DNA of 28,734 nt from Flavobacterium psychrophilum (GCA_020720185.1 DYPB01000015.1:3007-31740); one strand, 5' to 3'. Positions 15,798-24,859 are shown, counted from the first letter of the stretch. The notes: generated by a model from the sequence alone, not told the origin. Program-made: numbers and translations.

Positions 15798-16019
15798 ATG
15801 TTAAATATTATTGAAAACATAAAGAAGAAATCGCCACAAGAGCGGTTTCTTCTTGTTATAGGACAATTGTTTTTTGTAATTTATGTGATTTTTGGAGTAA
15901 TTATCATTTTATGGAAAAATTTTCCAATATCCTTACAACCTAAATGGCGAATCACATTAGGAATTGTACTTATAATATACGGTTTTACAAGACTTTTAAG
16001 GGTTTTTAAGCAAAATTAA
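15798..16019 (+). CDS. 73-residue two-helix membrane protein of the tonB operon
   Basis: I do not recognise a named family. The ATG lies 2 bases after the tonB stop. The protein has a charged N-terminus (MLNIIENIKKKSPQERF), two hydrophobic helices (about 18-40 and 50-66) joined by a short loop with PKWR, and a basic C-terminus (RLLRVFKQN). This is the topology of a small helical hairpin with both ends in the cytoplasm. The frame also extends upstream into tonB, but that part is out of frame with TonB and is not used. Its position directly after tonB suggests an accessory to the motor or to the PstS-like gene that follows; this is inference. Confidence 0.75.
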   Translation: MLNIIENIKKKSPQERFLLVIGQLFFVIYVIFGVIIILWKNFPISLQPKWRITLGIVLIIYGFTRLLRVFKQN

Positions 16020-16036
16020 AAGTGGTTCGCAAAATA

Positions 16037-16044
16037 TAACTTTG
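16037..16044 (+). promoter_or_regulatory. Candidate -7 box for the PstS-like/TPR genes
   Basis: TAACTTTG matches the Bacteroidota -7 consensus and lies 16 bases before the ATG of the PstS-like gene, giving a very short leader. No TTG is visible at -33. It suggests these two genes can be expressed apart from tonB. Confidence 0.45.
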
Positions 16045-16060
16045 TAATTATATCCAAAAA

Positions 16061-16966
16061 ATGAAAAATTTATTTAAAATTTCATTAGCAATAATGATTG
16101 CAGGAACACTCTATTATTGTAATAAAAAAGCAGATAATAAAGAAGAAACTATTCTTACTGGGAATTTAAAAATTCTTGTGGATGAAACCATAAATCCTAT
16201 TGTTGAGGATGAAATTATGATTTTTGAAGATCAGTATAATGCAAAAATATCAATTGATTCAAAATCAGAGGCGGAAGTTTTGCAAGCGTTTTTTAAAGAT
16301 TCCTTACAAGTAGCTATTTTATCTAACAAATTGACCGAAAAAGACAGTTTGTATTTTATTAAAAAAAGAAAAATTATACCAAAACAAACCTCATTTGCAA
16401 TTGATGGAATTGCATTTATCAGCAATAAAAAGACAAACGATACTCTAATTGACCTTCAAACAGTTGTTGATTTTATGCATGGAAAATCTAAAAATAACAT
16501 AAAAGGATTAATTTTTGATAATCCAAATTCAAGTACGGTTCGTTTTATGATTGAAAAAGCAGGTTTAAAAACAATGCCAGAAAAAGGCATCTACTCATTC
16601 AAGACTAATGAAGAAGTAGTAAAGTATGTATCTGAAAATGTAGGAATGATAGGGATAGTTGGTGTTAATTGGCTGTCAAGCCCAACGGTTGAGGTAGAAA
16701 AATTTAAACAAAAAATTAACATATTAAATGTAAAAGATATTGGAGGAAAAGACTATTTTTACCCCAGTCAAGAAAATTTAGGATTAAAAAAATATCCTTT
16801 GGCACGAAATTTGTATATCATTAATTGTCAAGGATATTCTGGTTTAGGAATGGGGTTTGCTTCATTCATTGCAGGAGAACGAGGACAACGAATAGTTTTA
16901 AAATCAGGATTGGCACCTGCAATAATGCCAAGCAGAAACATAAATATTAGAAAATCAATAAAATAG
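16061..16966 (+). CDS. PstS-like phosphate-type substrate-binding lipoprotein
   Basis: The protein resembles the periplasmic solute-binding (PBP-like II) domain of PstS phosphate-binding proteins. Its 301 residues begin with a lipoprotein-type signal peptide ending in LYYC (C20) followed by a Lys/Glu-rich stretch; the lipobox is atypical in having Tyr before Cys. Family-like features include GNLKILVDETINPI at the start of the domain, DGIAFISNKK, a LIFDNPNSSTVRF segment at the place of the phosphate-binding SGT loop, and YPLARNLYI followed by a late helix with FIAGERGQ, both very typical of PstS. No PstC, PstA, PstB or PhoU gene is nearby. Ligand and partner are therefore unknown. Confidence 0.82.
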   Translation: MKNLFKISLAIMIAGTLYYCNKKADNKEETILTGNLKILVDETINPIVEDEIMIFEDQYNAKISIDSKSEAEVLQAFFKDSLQVAILSNKLTEKDSLYFIKKRKIIPKQTSFAIDGIAFISNKKTNDTLIDLQTVVDFMHGKSKNNIKGLIFDNPNSSTVRFMIEKAGLKTMPEKGIYSFKTNEEVVKYVSENVGMIGIVGVNWLSSPTVEVEKFKQKINILNVKDIGGKDYFYPSQENLGLKKYPLARNLYIINCQGYSGLGMGFASFIAGERGQRIVLKSGLAPAIMPSRNINIRKSIK

Positions 16967-16977
16967 AAACAAATAAG

Positions 16978-18633
16978 ATGAATAAATTTAAAATTTTTGT
17001 AATAGTATTACTCGGAACAATTAATCTTGCAAACGCACAAGACATTGATTTAGCCAAACAAGCCATTGATAGCGAACAATTTGAAAAAGCAAAATCATTA
17101 TTAAAATCATTGATTCAGACGAAACCGAATGATGGCGAAGTTATTTATTTGTTAGGAAAAATTTACTTGCATCAAAGTGTTCAGGATTCAGCAAAAATAT
17201 ATTTTGATAAAGGTCTTACTGTAAAAGATTTTAAACATTTTAACAACATTGGTTTGGGGCAAATAGATCTAGAAAATGGCAATCTTGCAGGAGCAAACTC
17301 AAATTTTGAAATTGCAATGAAAACGGCTCGTAAAAAAGATACACAAGAATTGGTTTATATAGGTCGTGCTTATATGTCTGTTTCTAAACCAAATTACAAA
17401 AAAGCTATCGAAATATTAACTAAAGCACAAAACATAAATTATAACGATGCACAAGTAAATTTAGCACTTGGAGATGCTTATTATGGTGATAGAAATCAGA
17501 ACGATTCTTATTCTTCATACAGTAAAGCACTTGCTGCCGATGCCAATTTGGTTCGTGCAAAAATGCAAAAAGCAGTTTTGCTAAAAGGAGCCCATGCATT
17601 TGATAAAGCAAGTAGTTCATTAAATGAAATTGTTACAAGTAATCAAAAATATGGTCCAGTTTATAGAGAATTAGCAGAAACTTACTATTTATGGGCCGCT
17701 TTCGATGCTAAAAACAACAAAGAAAACATTCAAAAAGCATTAAGATATTATGAAGAATATATGACACTTACAGATTATTCTTTAAACTCAAGAATGCGTC
17801 ATGCTGATTTTTTAGTACTTGCAAAAGACTGGGTTGCACTTGAGTCCGAAGCTAATAAAATGAAAGAATTAGATAAAGTAAATCCACGAATTTTAAGATA
17901 TTTAGGATATTCTGCCTATCAAAATGGGAATGTTGATGTTGCAATAAAATCGTTAGACGAATATATTGCAAATCCAACAACAAAAAAAATTGGTAGAGAT
18001 TATTTTTATCTTGGATTGTCAAAACTAAAAAAATCATCGGATGCAACAGGAGCAATTTCAAATCAAGAAATTTTTGATTTAGGAGTTGCCGATATAAAAA
18101 ATGCAGTTTCTATAGATCCAAAAGTGAGCGACGATATTAATGAAATAGGAAGTTTGTTCTTTAAACAAAAATTATATACACCAGCAGCAACTATTTTTGA
18201 AATTGCAACCGCAAACAAAGACGGTAAAAATTATTTAATGGATAATTTTTATTTAGGATATTCTATTTATTATGGTTATGATATTGCTAAACCAAATTTA
18301 TCAGCATTAGACAAAGCAGATATTGCATTTAGTAATGTAATTGAAGCCTCACCAAAAACTGCAGATGCACATCTATTTAAAGCCAGAACGAATGATAAAA
18401 TGGATAGAAATGATGTAATGGCAAAAAGTTATCAAGATTATATAGATATAATATCAGCAAAAGGAGAAGAAGAAATGACAAGATGCAAACCAAAATTTAT
18501 AGAAGCTTATAATGCCATAGGAGCTTTTTATGCTAATACAGATAAAATAAAAGCTCGTGAAAACTGGTCAAAAACCCTATCTTTAGACCCAACAAATGCT
18601 TATGCGACCCAGTCATTAAAAACACTGAAATAA
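16978..18633 (+). CDS. Exported tetratricopeptide-repeat protein
   Basis: The 551-residue protein has a signal peptide (about 1-20, ending NLANA before Q21) and is otherwise built of helical repeats of the TPR type through its whole length, for example AIDSEQFEKAKSLLKSLIQ, VIYLLGKIYLHQSVQDSAK and KARENWSKTLSLDPTNAYA. TPR proteins bind other proteins; no enzyme domain is seen. It starts 11 bases after the PstS-like gene and shares its operon, ending at a strong terminator. It is probably periplasmic. A link to the TonB motor or the PstS-like protein is suggested only by gene order. Confidence 0.85.
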   Translation: MNKFKIFVIVLLGTINLANAQDIDLAKQAIDSEQFEKAKSLLKSLIQTKPNDGEVIYLLGKIYLHQSVQDSAKIYFDKGLTVKDFKHFNNIGLGQIDLENGNLAGANSNFEIAMKTARKKDTQELVYIGRAYMSVSKPNYKKAIEILTKAQNINYNDAQVNLALGDAYYGDRNQNDSYSSYSKALAADANLVRAKMQKAVLLKGAHAFDKASSSLNEIVTSNQKYGPVYRELAETYYLWAAFDAKNNKENIQKALRYYEEYMTLTDYSLNSRMRHADFLVLAKDWVALESEANKMKELDKVNPRILRYLGYSAYQNGNVDVAIKSLDEYIANPTTKKIGRDYFYLGLSKLKKSSDATGAISNQEIFDLGVADIKNAVSIDPKVSDDINEIGSLFFKQKLYTPAATIFEIATANKDGKNYLMDNFYLGYSIYYGYDIAKPNLSALDKADIAFSNVIEASPKTADAHLFKARTNDKMDRNDVMAKSYQDYIDIISAKGEEEMTRCKPKFIEAYNAIGAFYANTDKIKARENWSKTLSLDPTNAYATQSLKTLK

Positions 18634-18647
18634 GAAGTGATAATTAC

Positions 18648-18690
18648 AAAATGCTCTAAAAATCGATAAGGTTTTTAGAGCATTTTTTTT
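18648..18690 (+). terminator. Rho-independent terminator after the TPR gene
   Basis: A perfect 15-bp stem (AAAATGCTCTAAAAA / TTTTTAGAGCATTTT) with a 9-base loop runs into eight T. It starts 14 bases after the TPR stop and closes the exbB-to-TPR region. Confidence 0.94.
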
Positions 18691-18759
18691 AGTTGGATTC
18701 TAAATCCATATTTTTCAAAAAAAATGCAATTATTTAGAAATAAAATAGTAAAATTGGGG

Positions 18760-18797
18760 TCGAATATTAATATTTATTAATAATATTTAATATTCGA
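18760..18797. promoter_or_regulatory. 38-bp inverted repeat upstream of dipeptidyl peptidase IV
   Basis: TCGAATATTAA and its exact complement TTAATATTCGA lie 16 bases apart, 52 bases before the peptidase ATG. There is no U-tract. The two arms are spaced for binding on one face of the DNA, so an operator for a dimeric regulator is a reasonable guess. A clear promoter box was not found in this gap. Confidence 0.5.
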
Positions 18798-18849
18798 GAC
18801 AAATTTAAGAACCGACCTAACAAAATATTAAATTTATTTGATAATAACA

Positions 18850-21018
18850 ATGAAAAAAAACCTCATAACCCTACTATTATTAATAGTTACAGCAACATTC
18901 TCCCAACAGAAAATTACAGTAGAACAAATTTATTCTGGAGTTTTTAAAAGCAAAGGAATGGACGAATTACAATCGATGAAGAATACCAATCAGTACACGG
19001 TTTTGAATTCAGAAAGTATTTCTATATCACAACAAATTGATTTGTATGATTTTGCAACGCTCAAAAAGACAGCAACATTAATTGACACTAAAAACCAAGA
19101 GTTGTTAAAAGATGGTATTGATAGTTATAGTTTTGACAAATCAGAAACAATGATCTTGATTGCCAATAATACCAATCAAATTTATCGACATTCGTTTTTG
19201 GCCGATTATTATTTATATGATTTAAATTCAAAAAATTTGATTAAATTATTCGATTTCCAAATTCAAGAACCAACCTTTTCGCCAGACGGAAAGAAAATAG
19301 CTTATGCTAAAGACAACAACCTCTTTGTATATGATTTAACAACTAAAAAAAACACACAAATTACCTCCGATGGCAAGAAAAACAGCATCATAAATGGTAT
19401 TACGGACTGGGTTTATGAAGAAGAATTCGCTTTTGTAAGAGCTTTTGATTGGAGTGCCGACAGTAAAAAAATTGCATATATTAGATTTGACGAACGAGAA
19501 GTTCCAGAATTTTCGATGAGTATCTTTAAGAATAATTTGTACCCAAGAATTGAAACATTCAAATATCCAAAGGCTGGAGAAAGAAATGCTACAGTTTCAT
19601 TACATTTATATAATGTTGAAAACGCTTCGAAGAAAGAAGTAAATTTAAGTAATTATACCGATTTTTATATTGCCCGAATGAAATGGACAAACGATGCTAA
19701 TGTATTAACTGCACAGGTTTTAAACCGTCATCAAGACAATTTAGATTTATTATTTATTAATGGAAATACGGCAGAATCAAAAATAATTTTAAACGAAAAA
19801 GATAAGGCGTATATAGATGTAACTGATAATCTGACTTTTACAAATGAAAATTCATTCATTTGGACTTCAGAAAAAGACGGCTTTAATCATATTTATTTGT
19901 ATGACAAAACAGGAAAATTAATTAATCAAATTACAAAAGGTAATTGGGAAATTACAAATTACTATGGTTTTGACGAAAAAACGAAAACAGTTTTCTATCA
20001 ATCTGTCGAAAATAGTTCGATAAATAGAGATGTTTATAAAATCAATTTGAATGGTAAAAATAAAGTAAAATTATCCTCAAATATTGGTACAAATAATGCA
20101 ATTTTTAGTCCGAATTACGATTATTTTATAAATGATTTTTCTAATACAACCACTCCAAAAATATATTCTCTAAACGAATCTAAAAATGGAAAACAAGTTC
20201 AGGAAATTGTAAACAATAACCAATTATTAGAAAAATTGACGGCTTATAATTTGCCAAATAAAGAGTTTTTTGTGCTCAAAACTGAAAAAGGACACGAATT
20301 AAACGCTTGGATAATCAAACCAAAAAACTTTGATATAACCAAAAAATATCCTGTTTTTATGTACCAATATTCAGGACCAGGAAGCCAACAAGTAAATAAT
20401 GAATGGACAGACACCAACGATTTGTGGTTCTACCAATTGGCACAAGATGGTTATATTATTGCGTGTGTGGATGGTCGTGGTACAGGCTTTAAAGGAGCTG
20501 ATTTTAAAAAATGTACACAAAAAGAATTAGGAAAATACGAAGTAGAAGACCAAATTGATGCCGCAAAAGTTATTGGGAATTATCCATTTGTTGATAAAAC
20601 TAGAATTGGAATTTGGGGTTGGTCTTTCGGAGGATTTATGGCATCAAACTGTATTTTAAAAGCTGCAGATGTATTTAAAATGGCAATTGCAGTAGCACCA
20701 GTAACAAACTGGCGATTTTATGATAGCATTTACACCGAACGATACATGCAAACACCACAAGAAAACGCTAATGGATATGACGAAAATTCACCGATAAATT
20801 TTGCCAACAAACTAAAAGGTAAATTTTTATTAATACACGGTTCTGCCGATGATAATGTGCATATTCAAAACTCAATGTTAATGATAGAAGCATTAATACA
20901 AGCTAACAAACAATTTGACAGTCAGATATATCCAGATAAAAATCATGGAATTTATGGCGGAAAAACACGCATACAACTATTCAATAAAATGACTATGTTT
21001 GTAAAGGAGAATTTGTAA
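18850..21018 (+). CDS. Dipeptidyl peptidase IV, S9 serine peptidase
   Basis: DPP IV removes X-Pro (or X-Ala) dipeptides from peptide N-termini. I start it at the ATG at 18850; a TTG 12 bases earlier is in frame but less likely. The 722-residue protein has a signal peptide ending near FSQQ (residues 17-20), a beta-propeller domain (about 35-470) and a C-terminal alpha/beta-hydrolase. The double-Glu motif that holds the substrate N-terminus is VYEEEF (E190-E192). The catalytic triad is S592 in GWSFGG, D667 in SADDNV and H699 in KNHGI; the 32-residue Asp-His spacing equals that of human DPP4. Two peptide transporter genes follow after 24-base gaps. Confidence 0.96.
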   Translation: MKKNLITLLLLIVTATFSQQKITVEQIYSGVFKSKGMDELQSMKNTNQYTVLNSESISISQQIDLYDFATLKKTATLIDTKNQELLKDGIDSYSFDKSETMILIANNTNQIYRHSFLADYYLYDLNSKNLIKLFDFQIQEPTFSPDGKKIAYAKDNNLFVYDLTTKKNTQITSDGKKNSIINGITDWVYEEEFAFVRAFDWSADSKKIAYIRFDEREVPEFSMSIFKNNLYPRIETFKYPKAGERNATVSLHLYNVENASKKEVNLSNYTDFYIARMKWTNDANVLTAQVLNRHQDNLDLLFINGNTAESKIILNEKDKAYIDVTDNLTFTNENSFIWTSEKDGFNHIYLYDKTGKLINQITKGNWEITNYYGFDEKTKTVFYQSVENSSINRDVYKINLNGKNKVKLSSNIGTNNAIFSPNYDYFINDFSNTTTPKIYSLNESKNGKQVQEIVNNNQLLEKLTAYNLPNKEFFVLKTEKGHELNAWIIKPKNFDITKKYPVFMYQYSGPGSQQVNNEWTDTNDLWFYQLAQDGYIIACVDGRGTGFKGADFKKCTQKELGKYEVEDQIDAAKVIGNYPFVDKTRIGIWGWSFGGFMASNCILKAADVFKMAIAVAPVTNWRFYDSIYTERYMQTPQENANGYDENSPINFANKLKGKFLLIHGSADDNVHIQNSMLMIEALIQANKQFDSQIYPDKNHGIYGGKTRIQLFNKMTMFVKENL

Positions 21019-21042
21019 GTAAGAACCCGATTAAAATTAAAT

Positions 21043-22533
21043 ATGAGCAATTTCAAAACACCAACAATAGAAGAAATACAAGATTTTAAAGGCAATTATC
21101 CAAAACAACTATGGTATTTGTTTATGGTCGAAATGTGGGAACGATTCTGTTTTTATGGAATGCGTGGCGTTTTAACCGTTTTTATGGTTGATCAATTATT
21201 TTTAAAAGACGACGCTGCAAACTTGCAATACGGTGCTATTCAAGCATTTGTATATGCTTTCACTTTTATTGGTGGTATCTTTGCAGATAAAATACTTGGT
21301 TTCAGAAAATCTTTATTTTTTGGAGGAATTGTAATGATTCTCGGCAATTTACTAATCGCATTTTCACCACAAGAAATGTTTTACTATGGAATTGCTTTCT
21401 CAATTATTGGAACAGGTTTTTTTAAACCAAATATTTCCTCAATGGTAGGCGAATTATACCATGAAAAAGACCACCGTCGTGATGCTGGCTACGGAATGTT
21501 TTATGCAGGAATCAATATTGGTGGGTTATTAGGCGGTATTTTATGTATTTATCTTGGCGAATTTTATTCATGGAGTTTATGTTTTTTAGCAGCAGCAATA
21601 GTAATGGCTTTGGGATTAATAACTTTTTTATTGACCAAAAAACATTTAGGTCCAATAGGTGATTCACCATTAATAAATTTACCAAGTGGCAAAAGAAGTT
21701 TAAGAGAAATAGCCGTTTATGGTGGTTCCATATTAAGTATTCCTTTTATTTTTATAATGGTAAAAAACACAAAATACACGGATTATTTTATGTACACTAT
21801 CTTAACCGTTGCATTATCATATTTTATTATAGAAGTAATTAAATTAAAACAAATTAATGCACAAAAAAAGTTAATAGCGGCCTTTGTTTTTATTTTCTTT
21901 TACTTTCTTTTTAACGCTATATATGAACAAAGTGGCGGTTCATTAGCCTTGTTTGCAAAAGGCAATTTAGACCATAATTTATTAGGATTAAATATTTTGC
22001 CAAATGCCGTAAATAATAGTGCCAACACTCTTTTTGTAATTGTTTTAAGCCCAATAATAGGGTTGCTTTGGATTGCACTTGCCAAACGAAAATTAGAACC
22101 AAGCACACTCATCAAATTTGGCATCGGTTTTTTATTTTTAAGTGCCTCTTTTTATATTTTTTACTATACTAAATTTTTTGCAAACACAAATGGTATAACC
22201 TCACTAAATATTTTTACATTTGCTTACTTGGTTACAACAATTGGAGAATTGTGTTTAGGACCAATAGGAATGTCAATAATCACAAAATTAGCACCCAAAA
22301 AGTTATTTGGAATGATGATGGGATTGTGGTTTTTAGCCTCGGCTTTTGGGCAACTTGCAGCAGGAAAATTAGGAGCCGAGATGTCAAAATCAAATGCAGG
22401 AGCAAGTCTGTCAGACAAATTACAATCCTATACCGATGGGTACTATCAACTATCAATTTATGCCTTAATTGCAGGGCTATTTTTGATAATAACCACACCT
22501 TTAATTAAAAAATTAATGCAAGAAGTAAAATAA
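21043..22533 (+). CDS. POT/PTR2-family proton-coupled peptide transporter, first copy
   Basis: POT (PTR2) transporters of the major facilitator superfamily import di- and tripeptides with protons. The 496-residue protein has about 12-14 membrane helices. The proton-coupling motif ExxERFxYY appears as EMWERFCFY (E30, E33, R34), with Phe in place of the first Tyr. The PTR2 signature region is seen as GTGFFKPNISSMVGELY and FYAGINIGGLLGG. It lies 24 bases after the DPP IV gene and 24 before a second transporter of the same family, in an apparent operon. It probably takes up the dipeptides that DPP IV releases. Confidence 0.94.
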   Translation: MSNFKTPTIEEIQDFKGNYPKQLWYLFMVEMWERFCFYGMRGVLTVFMVDQLFLKDDAANLQYGAIQAFVYAFTFIGGIFADKILGFRKSLFFGGIVMILGNLLIAFSPQEMFYYGIAFSIIGTGFFKPNISSMVGELYHEKDHRRDAGYGMFYAGINIGGLLGGILCIYLGEFYSWSLCFLAAAIVMALGLITFLLTKKHLGPIGDSPLINLPSGKRSLREIAVYGGSILSIPFIFIMVKNTKYTDYFMYTILTVALSYFIIEVIKLKQINAQKKLIAAFVFIFFYFLFNAIYEQSGGSLALFAKGNLDHNLLGLNILPNAVNNSANTLFVIVLSPIIGLLWIALAKRKLEPSTLIKFGIGFLFLSASFYIFYYTKFFANTNGITSLNIFTFAYLVTTIGELCLGPIGMSIITKLAPKKLFGMMMGLWFLASAFGQLAAGKLGAEMSKSNAGASLSDKLQSYTDGYYQLSIYALIAGLFLIITTPLIKKLMQEVK

Positions 22534-22557
22534 AAACTATTAACTAAACTATATATA

Positions 22558-24315
22558 ATGTCAGAATCAAACGATTTTTTTAAGAACCCAGTTTTGGGTC
22601 ATCCAGCTGGATTATTTGTAATATTTTTTACAGAAATGTGGGAGCGATTTTCCTACTATGGAATGAGAGCTTTATTAGTTTTATTTCTAACTAATTCAAT
22701 AATGGGAGACAATCCAGGGTGGGGTTGGCCAAGAGAACATGCTTTAGCAATTTATGGAACTTACACTTCTTTAGCTTATTTAACACCAATTTTAGGAGGC
22801 TATTTAGCAGATAAAGTGTTAGGATATCGTTGGGCGGTTATTTATGGTTGTATCTTAATGACATTAGGACATTTTTCAATGGCATTTGAAGAAGTAAGTC
22901 ATACATTTATGTATCTTGGACTATTTTTACTGGTATTAGGAATCGGACTTTTTAAACCAAATATGACCTCTGTTTTATCGCATATGTATAAAGATAGGAT
23001 TGAGAAAAAAGATGGTGCTTTCAGTATTTTTTATATGGGTGTAAATTCAGGAGCCTTTCTTGGAATGCTATTGTGTGGATACATTGGCGAAAGCGAAAAC
23101 TGGGGATGGAGCTATGGTTTTGGTCTTGCAGGAATTTTTATGTTAGTGGGTATGTTACAATTTTACTTTACCCAAAATATTTTTGGAGATATTGGTCTAA
23201 AACCGGTTAAGGGAGAGATTATAAACCATAACGAGGATGAGAATATTGCAAAATTAAACCCCTTCTCAACTTTCGATTTGATACTTATTGGAATTACTTC
23301 ATTATTAGGATTAACTTGGATTATCAATGATCCTGTTTCAAAAATATCTGATTTTAATCTATTTGATTTTAAAGTAGGTACTCTTTCAGGGAGCAATTTT
23401 GTAATCATTTTTGCAATTTTACTCTTTGTTTTTTTACTAATAAAAAGAATTTTGCAATACACCCCAGTTTTGAGAGATAGAATGATTGCGGTTGTTATTT
23501 TAGCATTTATAACGGTTTTCTTTTGGGCATCTTTTGAACAAGCTGGTGGCTCTATGACTATTTTTGCAAGTGATTATACAAATAGAATTTTAGAGGGAAA
23601 TTCTAAAATAATATTTAATATTGTAAACACTCTTTTAACAATTACTCCAATGGCAATTATTACCTATGTATTAATGAAATTGTACAAACAAACTTTTAAA
23701 AAATATGCATTAGGAAATATTGTTTTAGCAATAGGTTTTGCAATTATCTGGTTTTTAGTAATTTATATGCTAAAAGACCAATACACACAAGTAAAAGCTG
23801 AAATTCCTGCAACTTGGTTTGGAATTCTTAATTCGTTATTTATAATTAGTTTAGCTCCATTAGTAGCCAAACTTTGGGAAAGTAAATACAACCCACCAGC
23901 AACTATTAAAAATGCTATTGGTATGGTATTATTAGGCATTGGATTTGGATTTTTAGCTTATGGTTCTAGTAGCATTCCGGCTGGAGCAAAAGTGGCTTCG
24001 GTAAGCCTAATTTGGTTGGTTTTTGCCTATTTATTTCACACACTTGGCGAATTATTTATCTCACCTGTTGGATTATCTTATTTAAGCAAATTGGTACCAG
24101 CTAGAATGATAGGCATTATGTTCGGAATTTGGTATCTTGCAATAGCAATAGGCAACAAAACAGCAGGAACAATGGGAGGAATGATTGACGAAATTACAGC
24201 ACAATATTCTATGACAACATTTTTCTTAATATTTACATTTATTCCAATAGGAATTGGGGTATTTATTATGTTGATGACACCTGTTGTGAAAAAATTAATG
24301 CACGGAATACATTAA
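22558..24315 (+). CDS. POT/PTR2-family proton-coupled peptide transporter, second copy
   Basis: This is a second di/tripeptide:proton symporter of the POT family, 585 residues, about 90 longer than its neighbour. The motif ExxERFxYY is intact as EMWERFSYY (E26, E29, R30), and the PTR2 signatures GIGLFKPNMTSVLSHMY and FYMGVNSGAFLG are present. The extra length lies mainly in the middle, between the two six-helix bundles (around 205-310), where two additional hydrophobic segments are seen, as in many bacterial POT proteins with 14 helices. The two copies are clearly paralogous but diverged, so different peptide preference is likely rather than simple dosage. Confidence 0.94.
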   Translation: MSESNDFFKNPVLGHPAGLFVIFFTEMWERFSYYGMRALLVLFLTNSIMGDNPGWGWPREHALAIYGTYTSLAYLTPILGGYLADKVLGYRWAVIYGCILMTLGHFSMAFEEVSHTFMYLGLFLLVLGIGLFKPNMTSVLSHMYKDRIEKKDGAFSIFYMGVNSGAFLGMLLCGYIGESENWGWSYGFGLAGIFMLVGMLQFYFTQNIFGDIGLKPVKGEIINHNEDENIAKLNPFSTFDLILIGITSLLGLTWIINDPVSKISDFNLFDFKVGTLSGSNFVIIFAILLFVFLLIKRILQYTPVLRDRMIAVVILAFITVFFWASFEQAGGSMTIFASDYTNRILEGNSKIIFNIVNTLLTITPMAIITYVLMKLYKQTFKKYALGNIVLAIGFAIIWFLVIYMLKDQYTQVKAEIPATWFGILNSLFIISLAPLVAKLWESKYNPPATIKNAIGMVLLGIGFGFLAYGSSSIPAGAKVASVSLIWLVFAYLFHTLGELFISPVGLSYLSKLVPARMIGIMFGIWYLAIAIGNKTAGTMGGMIDEITAQYSMTTFFLIFTFIPIGIGVFIMLMTPVVKKLMHGIH

Positions 24316-24343
24316 ATATCAATAAATTAAAAAACAAACTATT

Positions 24344-24859
24344 ATGAAAAAATTTTTTTTAACACTACTATTAATTGGCTCAATGTCAATGCAATCTCAA
24401 GATTTATACTGGGAAGTAAACATCAATAAAGCCATTCAAACTTCAAATAAAACTGGAAAACCAATGTTACTTTTTTTTACAGGTAGCGATTGGTGTGGTT
24501 GGTGCATAAAACTACAAAATGAAGTTCTAAAAACTCCAGAATTTGCCACTTGGGCCAATAAAAATGTAGTTTTGGTAGAGCTTGATTTTCCAAGAAGAAC
24601 AGAACAAGTAGAAGAAATTCGAAAACAAAACTTTGAGTTACAAAAAACTTTCGAGGTTCAGGGTTACCCAACTGTTTGGATAACAAATGCCACAAAAAAA
24701 GAGGGTAAGATAAGTTTCGAGCAGTTAGGATACACAGGTTATGTTGCTGGTGGTCCAAGTGCTTGGCTTGCTGGAGCTAACGAAATTTTGAAAAAGAACT
24801 CAAAAAAATCTACTCCTTCCGCAGTAAAAGCTGTTACAAAAAAAAAGAAGAAAAAATAA
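24344..24859 (+). CDS. Exported thioredoxin-fold protein
   Basis: The 171-residue protein has a signal peptide (about 1-18, ending SMQSQ) and one thioredoxin-like domain. The active-site motif is DWCGWC (C51 and C54), and the cis-proline is in GYPTVW (P109). Proteins of this kind (thioredoxin_7 / DUF255-like) act as periplasmic disulfide reductases or isomerases. The C-terminal 20 residues are Lys-rich and end in six lysines. It follows the second peptide transporter after 28 bases and precedes a terminator, so it is the last gene of the DPP IV operon. Its partner is unknown. Confidence 0.88.
   Translation: MKKFFLTLLLIGSMSMQSQDLYWEVNINKAIQTSNKTGKPMLLFFTGSDWCGWCIKLQNEVLKTPEFATWANKNVVLVELDFPRRTEQVEEIRKQNFELQKTFEVQGYPTVWITNATKKEGKISFEQLGYTGYVAGGPSAWLAGANEILKKNSKKSTPSAVKAVTKKKKKK

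Noticed and set aside
22224..22508. Several overlapping frames on both strands inside the first POT transporter gene
   Set aside because: All lie within a complete, well-conserved transporter gene and show no domain of their own.
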